A stretch of DNA of 38,874 nt, from assembly GCA_947384955.1 (NCBI GenBank), contig CANDJC010000033.1, positions 1-38,874 on the forward strand, given 5' to 3'. The number at the start of each line of letters is the position of its first letter. Positions within the stretch are counted from its first letter, which is position 1. The DNA comes from an uncultured Eubacterium sp. GTDB taxonomy: Bacteria > Bacillota > Clostridia > Lachnospirales > Lachnospiraceae. This document shows, piece by piece, positions 35,013-38,874 of the stretch. The notes under the pieces are model-generated. The model was not told where the DNA came from and made no database searches. It saw nothing but the letters and a program-made list of their open reading frames with translations. The position numbers and the translations under genes are program-made.

Positions 35013-35926
35013 CGTTCTTTCAGCACCTCATTCATACTCCCCGTCCGGTATCCCTGCAAATCCATCGTCACATAGGAAAAGCCGTACTCCTTAAATTTTT
35101 CAACAACTTCCCCGCGCACGGGCTGCGCAGCAAGCTTTTCAAAATCTTCCGGCAGAACCTCAATGCGCGCCATGCTGCCATGCACCCGCACCCGCAGCTG
35201 ACAAAATCCCATCTCTTTCAGCAGCTGTTCCGCATGCTCTGCCATGGCCAGTTTTGCTGCCGTTATCTGCTCGCCATAAGGAATTCTCGATGCCAGACAT
35301 GCGTACGAAGGCTTGTCCCATTCCGCCAGCCCCATGCGTTTTGCCAGATGACGGATTTCCGCTTTTGCAAGACCCGCCTGACGCAGCGGACTTTTAATTC
35401 CCAGTTCTGCCACTGCCCGATACCCCGGGCGGAAATCACCATCATCATCCGTGTTGGAACCTTCTGCCACATAAGCCGCCTTTTGTTCTTCTGCAGCTTG
35501 TAATACACTCCCCATCATCGCACGCTTGCACAAATAACAGCGGTTTTGGGGATTTTGGGCAAACCCTTCTATTTCCAGCGCATCCGCATCACAGATTACA
35601 TGCCGGATGCCATGACGAATGCAGAATTCTTTCGCTTCTTCTAATTCACGCTTCGGAAAAACACAGGAACTTACCGTAACCGCAGCAGCCTGGCTGCCCA
35701 GCACATCATGCGCTGTCTTTAATAAAAACACCGAATCAATACCGCCTGAAAATGCCACAGCCACACTGCCCAGTTCTTTCAGATACTGTTTTAAGAAAGC
35801 CAGCTTTTGTTCTGCCTTATCCCCAGATACTGCGCTGTCAGCAGACGGTAAATCCAGCTGCTTCGTCCGCTGATGCAGATAATTTTCATATTCCTCTCCT
35901 TTTATCCTGTCAGTTTTCAAATTCAA
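35009..35926 (-). CDS. larE: ATP-dependent sacrificial sulfur transferase LarE
   Basis: LarE donates sulfur from its own cysteine to the nickel-pincer nucleotide cofactor of lactate racemase-type enzymes. The PP-loop is AFSGGIDSVFLL (SGGIDS at about 60-65), RCYLCK follows at about 129-134, and C210 in KPSYACLASRIPYG is the likely sacrificial cysteine (Cys176 in the Lactiplantibacillus enzyme as I recall it). The 305-residue frame starts at a TTG with AAGGGG about six bases upstream; the N-terminal extension of about 45 residues is longer than usual. No larA, larB or larC is in the window. The 3' end overlaps the MNT gene. Confidence 0.87.
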   Translation of the reverse strand: MNLKTDRIKGEEYENYLHQRTKQLDLPSADSAVSGDKAEQKLAFLKQYLKELGSVAVAFSGGIDSVFLLKTAHDVLGSQAAAVTVSSCVFPKRELEEAKEFCIRHGIRHVICDADALEIEGFAQNPQNRCYLCKRAMMGSVLQAAEEQKAAYVAEGSNTDDDGDFRPGYRAVAELGIKSPLRQAGLAKAEIRHLAKRMGLAEWDKPSYACLASRIPYGEQITAAKLAMAEHAEQLLKEMGFCQLRVRVHGSMARIEVLPEDFEKLAAQPVRGEVVEKFKEYGFSYVTMDLQGYRTGSMNEVLKER

Positions 35927-35971
35927 AACCTGCCCCTTCCCATAAAAACTGTTTTTCTCTGACTCTGTTTT

Positions 35972-36916
35972 TCATCTCTGCAAATACTGTTTCAAATATT
36001 CCGCTGCCGAAACTGCCGCATTCGCTCCGTCTGAAACCGCCGTCACCACCTGGCGCAGTGCTTTCGTACGCACATCTCCCGCCACAAAAAATCCCGGCGC
36101 CGATGTCACGCCTGTTTCATCTGCCACCACATACCCTGTTTCATCCAAATCTACAACGCCCCGAAGCGGCTCTGTCAGAGGCTGCATGCCGACTGCAACA
36201 AATGCGCCGTTTACCGGAATCGACCTGCCGTCTTTTAATTCAAGCGCTGTTACCGTCTGCTCTCCGACAATTTTTGCAGGCGCTGCGCTCGTTAAAATCT
36301 CGACATTATCCTTTTCGCGCAGCTGCTGCACAGCTGAAGCAGACCCCCTGAATTCATCCCGGCGGTGAATCAGATAGACTTTATCGCACAAATCAGACAG
36401 ATACAAAGCATCCCCAAGCGCCGTATCCCCGCCTCCGATTACCGCCGTTTCCTTCCCGCGGTAAAATGCACCGTCACAGACAGCACAGTAAGAAACGCCT
36501 TTTCCGGCAAACTCGTCTTCTCCGTCTACTCCGAGGCGGCGGTGTGCGGCTCCTGCACAGTAAATCACCGCTTTCGCCTGAACTGTCCGCCCGTCTGTAA
36601 AATGCACATTCCAGATTCGATTTGCATCCTCCTGCTTTTCATCCTGTACATAAAAACGGTCCGCCATACCTTCATAAAACTCGGCCCCGAGATTTTTCGC
36701 ATGTTCCCGGAACGCTTCGCCTAAATCATATCCGTTCATGCGCGGCAGCCCCAGATAGTTATCTACCTGGTCGCTTTCAGCAATCTGCCCTGTACCCCGG
36801 TATTCTTTCTCAGCCACCAGCACACTCAGATTTGCCCGCATTGCATATACTGCTGCACTTAAGCCCGCCGGGCCGCTTCCTATAATCAATACATCTAAAA
36901 CCTGGTTTTCATCCAT
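35972..36916 (-). CDS. trxB: Thioredoxin-disulfide reductase
   Basis: A 314-residue flavoprotein of the low-molecular-weight thioredoxin reductase type. The FAD loop is IIGSGPAGLSAAVYAMRA, the redox-active pair is C144-A-V-C147 in SYCAVCDGAF, the NADPH loop is VIGGGDTALGDALYLSDL, and the C-terminal FAD segment is GFFVAGDVR. A ribosome site, AGAAAAGG, is close to the ATG, which itself lies at the end of a degenerate tandem repeat. It is in line with larE, 45 bases downstream. The electron acceptor may be a thioredoxin encoded elsewhere. Confidence 0.92.
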   Translation of the reverse strand: MDENQVLDVLIIGSGPAGLSAAVYAMRANLSVLVAEKEYRGTGQIAESDQVDNYLGLPRMNGYDLGEAFREHAKNLGAEFYEGMADRFYVQDEKQEDANRIWNVHFTDGRTVQAKAVIYCAGAAHRRLGVDGEDEFAGKGVSYCAVCDGAFYRGKETAVIGGGDTALGDALYLSDLCDKVYLIHRRDEFRGSASAVQQLREKDNVEILTSAAPAKIVGEQTVTALELKDGRSIPVNGAFVAVGMQPLTEPLRGVVDLDETGYVVADETGVTSAPGFFVAGDVRTKALRQVVTAVSDGANAAVSAAEYLKQYLQR

Positions 36917-36933
36917 GCCTTTTCTATGCCATC

Positions 36934-37160
36934 CTTTCTATCCGTCTTTTCTGCCATCTTTCCATAGCGTTTCTTACGCCATTCTTTTTATACCGTTTCT
37001 ATGTCATTTTCTGCTATACCGTTTCTTCCATCATTTTTGCTATATCGCTTTTTCTGTCGTTTTCTTAGATGCCGTCTCTTTTGTCATTCTTTTTATACCG
37101 TTTCTTCTGCCATTCTCTTCGATGCCGTTTCTTCTGCCGTTCTCTATACGTAACGCTTTT
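36934..37160. repeat. Degenerate 26-bp tandem repeat upstream of trxB
   Basis: About nine diverged copies of a unit like GCCATTCTTTTTATACCGTT plus TCTTCT run head to tail. Each copy is 24-27 bases. On the minus strand the units contain AGAATGGCAGAAGAAACGG, so short ATG-initiated peptides recur. The plus-strand frame through it (MPFLCHPFYPSF...) is a low-complexity by-product. It separates trxB from the kinase gene. Confidence 0.75.
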
Positions 37161-37204
37161 TGATCCTCTTTCATTTTCAGCCCTTCCGCGTTACCGGCTG
37201 TTTT

Positions 37205-38158
37205 TCATATTTGTCTGCTCTTCATATTATATGCAGTCCCTGAAGGCAGATATACAAAAAACGACGTCCCGGCTCCTTTCTGAGAACGTACTTTGATATA
37301 TCCGCTTTCGCCTGCTATAATCTGCCTTGCCAGATACAGCCCGATGCCGGCCCCTTCCTCTTCACTGACCAGCTTCCCCCGGTAAAATCTCTGAAAAATC
37401 TTCGCCGTCTCACTTTCATCTATCCCGATTCCGGTATCCCGTATCTCAATCCGCGCAAACAAATTCGTATTCATCATCTCAGCTGTCACAGTTCCTCCCT
37501 GCGGCGTATATTTAACAGCATTGTCTAAAATATTATAAACAGCCTCGATGGTCCACTTACAGTCAAAATACGCCATCATCTGCTGCGGAACAAACTCCAG
37601 GGATATTTTCTTCTTTTCAGCCTTCGGCATAGTCTGTCTGACAGCTTCTTCCATCATCGCTGCAGCATCATCCCATTTTGGATGCAGCACAAACACCCCT
37701 GTTTCAAGCCGCGATGCCTTTACAAGGGACACAATCAGAAAATTCAGCTTCTCAGCCTGCCTGTTAATCTCCTTTACAAAACCCGCCTCCTCCGAAGGCA
37801 GCTCCCTCTCCCCAAGCATCTGCGCATACAGCAGCAGATTTGCAACTGGTGTCTTTGTCTGGTGCGAAATATCTGCAATCAGCTGCTTCACCTTTTCCTT
37901 CTCTTCCGTAAGATTTCTCGCAGAAACCTCCTGTGCCAGCAGGTAATCTGCCAGTTTCGTTTCCATGGAAGATAACAGACTCTCATCATAACACTGTTCC
38001 CGAAAACTTCCGTCAGCCGCTTCATCCAGCATCTGACTCATACGGTCAATCATTTTCCGCATACGCACATGCGTCAGCCAGACCCAGAGTGCTGATATGA
38101 CAAATATGGCAGCTGCCAGTATCCCTGTCTTTTCCATAAAATACTCCGCTATTTTCAT
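37205..38158 (-). CDS. Sensor histidine kinase
   Basis: A 317-residue kinase with one N-terminal helix (about 12-29) and no sizeable external domain. HisKA contains H99 in ADISHQTKTPVANLL and the ATPase has NILDNAVKYTPQG, IEIRDTGIGI and GAGIGLYLARQI. This short architecture resembles kinases that sense membrane or antibiotic stress through a partner transporter. A response regulator gene normally precedes it, yet 38159-38874 has none. The gene may therefore be an orphan, or its partner lies elsewhere or was removed. Confidence 0.88.
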   Translation of the reverse strand: MKIAEYFMEKTGILAAAIFVISALWVWLTHVRMRKMIDRMSQMLDEAADGSFREQCYDESLLSSMETKLADYLLAQEVSARNLTEEKEKVKQLIADISHQTKTPVANLLLYAQMLGERELPSEEAGFVKEINRQAEKLNFLIVSLVKASRLETGVFVLHPKWDDAAAMMEEAVRQTMPKAEKKKISLEFVPQQMMAYFDCKWTIEAVYNILDNAVKYTPQGGTVTAEMMNTNLFARIEIRDTGIGIDESETAKIFQRFYRGKLVSEEEGAGIGLYLARQIIAGESGYIKVRSQKGAGTSFFVYLPSGTAYNMKSRQI

Positions 38159-38264
38159 AATTATTTCAGTTACTGTTTCCCTTTCGGGATGTTCATTTTG
38201 AAGAGCTATGTGGGAGAGGGATGGGGAATGGAATTTTTTTCGGGGAGGGTATTTCTTTCGGGAC

Positions 38265-38544
38265 GCTGGACGGAGAAAGGGTTTCCTTCGGATACTCCGC
38301 TTCCAAAAAGCAGGAAGTTCTAAGTTTTCTGCGGGAAGGCTGTGGCTGCGGACGAACCGGCGCCTGATGCCCTGGCATTACTGGCTGCTGCAGGCAGTGG
38401 CATTGGCAGGCGCCTTTTGGGGACTTCAAAGTTTCATCAGAATACAGACTATGTGTCCCCAAATCCTGGGTATTGAGCAGAAAACTAAGAACTTCCAGCT
38501 TTTTTCCAGAGTCGCATCCGAAGGAAACCCTTTCTCCGTCCAGC
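38265..38544. repeat. Nested inverted-repeat element, 280 bp
   Basis: A perfect 29-bp inverted repeat (38265-38293 and 38516-38544, starting GCTGGACGGAGAAAGGG) bounds the element. Inside it a second pair of 20 bases (38313-38332 and 38477-38496) matches at 19 of 20, a GC-rich pair GGCGCCTG/CAGGCGCC lies at 38359-38366 and 38407-38414, and TGGGGAC/GTCCCCA lies at 38418-38424 and 38455-38461. It could fold as a very long RNA or DNA hairpin. The open frames crossing it are not convincing genes. A short relative occurs at 22385-22413. Confidence 0.8.
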
Positions 38545-38689
38545 TGGTTTTGGGCTGAATTTACGCTGGCTGAATTTACAGTATGGCAATATCCTGCGTT
38601 TTGTCAGTTTATAGAAAAATTCTGATGTATAGTTTTATTTATTGAACAAACTTCAGCTGATACAATTAGAAATATCTGATTAATAGCGT

Positions 38690-38874
38690 AAACCAGCCAC
38701 AAAACCTGAGCCTGAACCAGCCACAAAACCTGAACCTGAACCAGCCACAAAACCTGAACCAGCCGCAAAACCTGAACCTGAACCAGCCGCAAAACCTGAA
38801 CCTGAACCAGCCGCAAAATCTGAACCTGAACCAGCCGCAAAATCTGAACCTGAACCAGCCGCAAAATCTGAACC
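38690..38874 (+). repeat. 24-bp tandem repeat, reading KPEPEPAA on the plus strand, running off the window
   Basis: About seven or eight copies of an AAACCTGAACCTGAACCAGC-type unit (24 bases) with one copy shortened to 18. In one plus frame it encodes Lys-Pro-Glu-Pro-Glu-Pro-Ala-Ala repeats, drifting to Lys-Ser-Glu-Pro to the right, typical of cell-wall spanning linkers. A stop (TAG, 38684-38686) closes this frame immediately upstream and no start codon follows. It may be part of a broken or 5'-truncated surface-protein gene, or the assembly end may lie in a repeat. The minus frame (LVQVQVLR) is open by composition only. Confidence 0.7.

Noticed and set aside
36915-37163. Plus-strand 82-residue frame rich in Phe, Leu and Pro
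   Set aside because: It only reflects the T/C-rich 26-bp repeat and lacks a start signal.
38208-38558. Open frames on both strands across the inverted repeat
   Set aside because: They are by-products of the palindrome: no ribosome site, odd composition and no family resemblance.
38690-38874. Repeats considered as a CRISPR array
   Set aside because: The units are contiguous 24-mers with no unique spacers and with protein-like drift, so this is a tandem repeat.

Overview
The window reads as chromosomal DNA of a gut-type Firmicute, most likely Lachnospiraceae/Clostridia. The reasons are strong AGGAGG-type ribosome sites, TTGACA/TATAAT-type promoters, a lipoprotein-dependent sugar ABC transporter without its own ATPase, an S8 peptidase resembling clostridial Csp proteases, and a complete galacto-N-biose/lacto-N-biose (GNB/LNB) phosphorolysis operon. 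Most genes are on the minus strand. No rRNA, tRNA or CRISPR array was seen.

1-9,050: host-glycan operon (minus strand). The order is solute-binding lipoprotein, two permeases, a small membrane protein, GH112 GNB/LNB phosphorylase, a sugar-1-phosphate nucleotidyltransferase and N-acetylhexosamine 1-kinase. A divergent AraC-type regulator faces it. Together they would import a mucin or milk disaccharide, split it with phosphate and activate the products. 9,050-13,450: a small protein with a near-consensus promoter and terminator, then a large hybrid histidine kinase translationally coupled to a receiver-only regulator. 13,450-15,700: an AAA/STAND-like ATPase followed by a PD-(D/E)XK nuclease whose frame is broken, a candidate conflict or defence pair. 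15,700-22,260: cytoplasmic subtilase, DEDDh exonuclease with a topoisomerase-type zinc finger, ZIP metal transporter, small alarmone synthetase, and a FIST-domain protein paired with a soluble chemoreceptor.

22,260-34,330: an IS element with a frameshifted transposase, then a surface-glycan locus. It has an acyltransferase, two methyltransferases, GDP-fucose synthesis (gmd, fcl), an ABC flippase and several glycosyltransferases. Four genes here carry coding-strand poly-G runs of 12, 9, 9 and 9 bases, while I saw no such run elsewhere. This suggests multi-gene phase variation of a fucosylated, methylated, acylated glycan. The glycosyltransferases are damaged: a GT11 fucosyltransferase is frameshifted at its start codon, a GT2 lacks its N-terminus, a GT10-like gene is cut short, and another GT2 survives only as its membrane tail.

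34,325-38,874: a HEPN/MNT pair overlapping the end of larE, thioredoxin reductase, a degenerate 26-bp tandem repeat, a histidine kinase without a visible partner regulator, a 280-bp nested inverted repeat with a short relative at 22.4 kb, and at the edge a 24-bp tandem repeat that reads KPEPEPAA on the plus strand.

Several calls rest on single-base frameshifts or homopolymer lengths, which are also where sequencing errors concentrate; these are flagged. Family assignments come from motif recognition only, without database searches.
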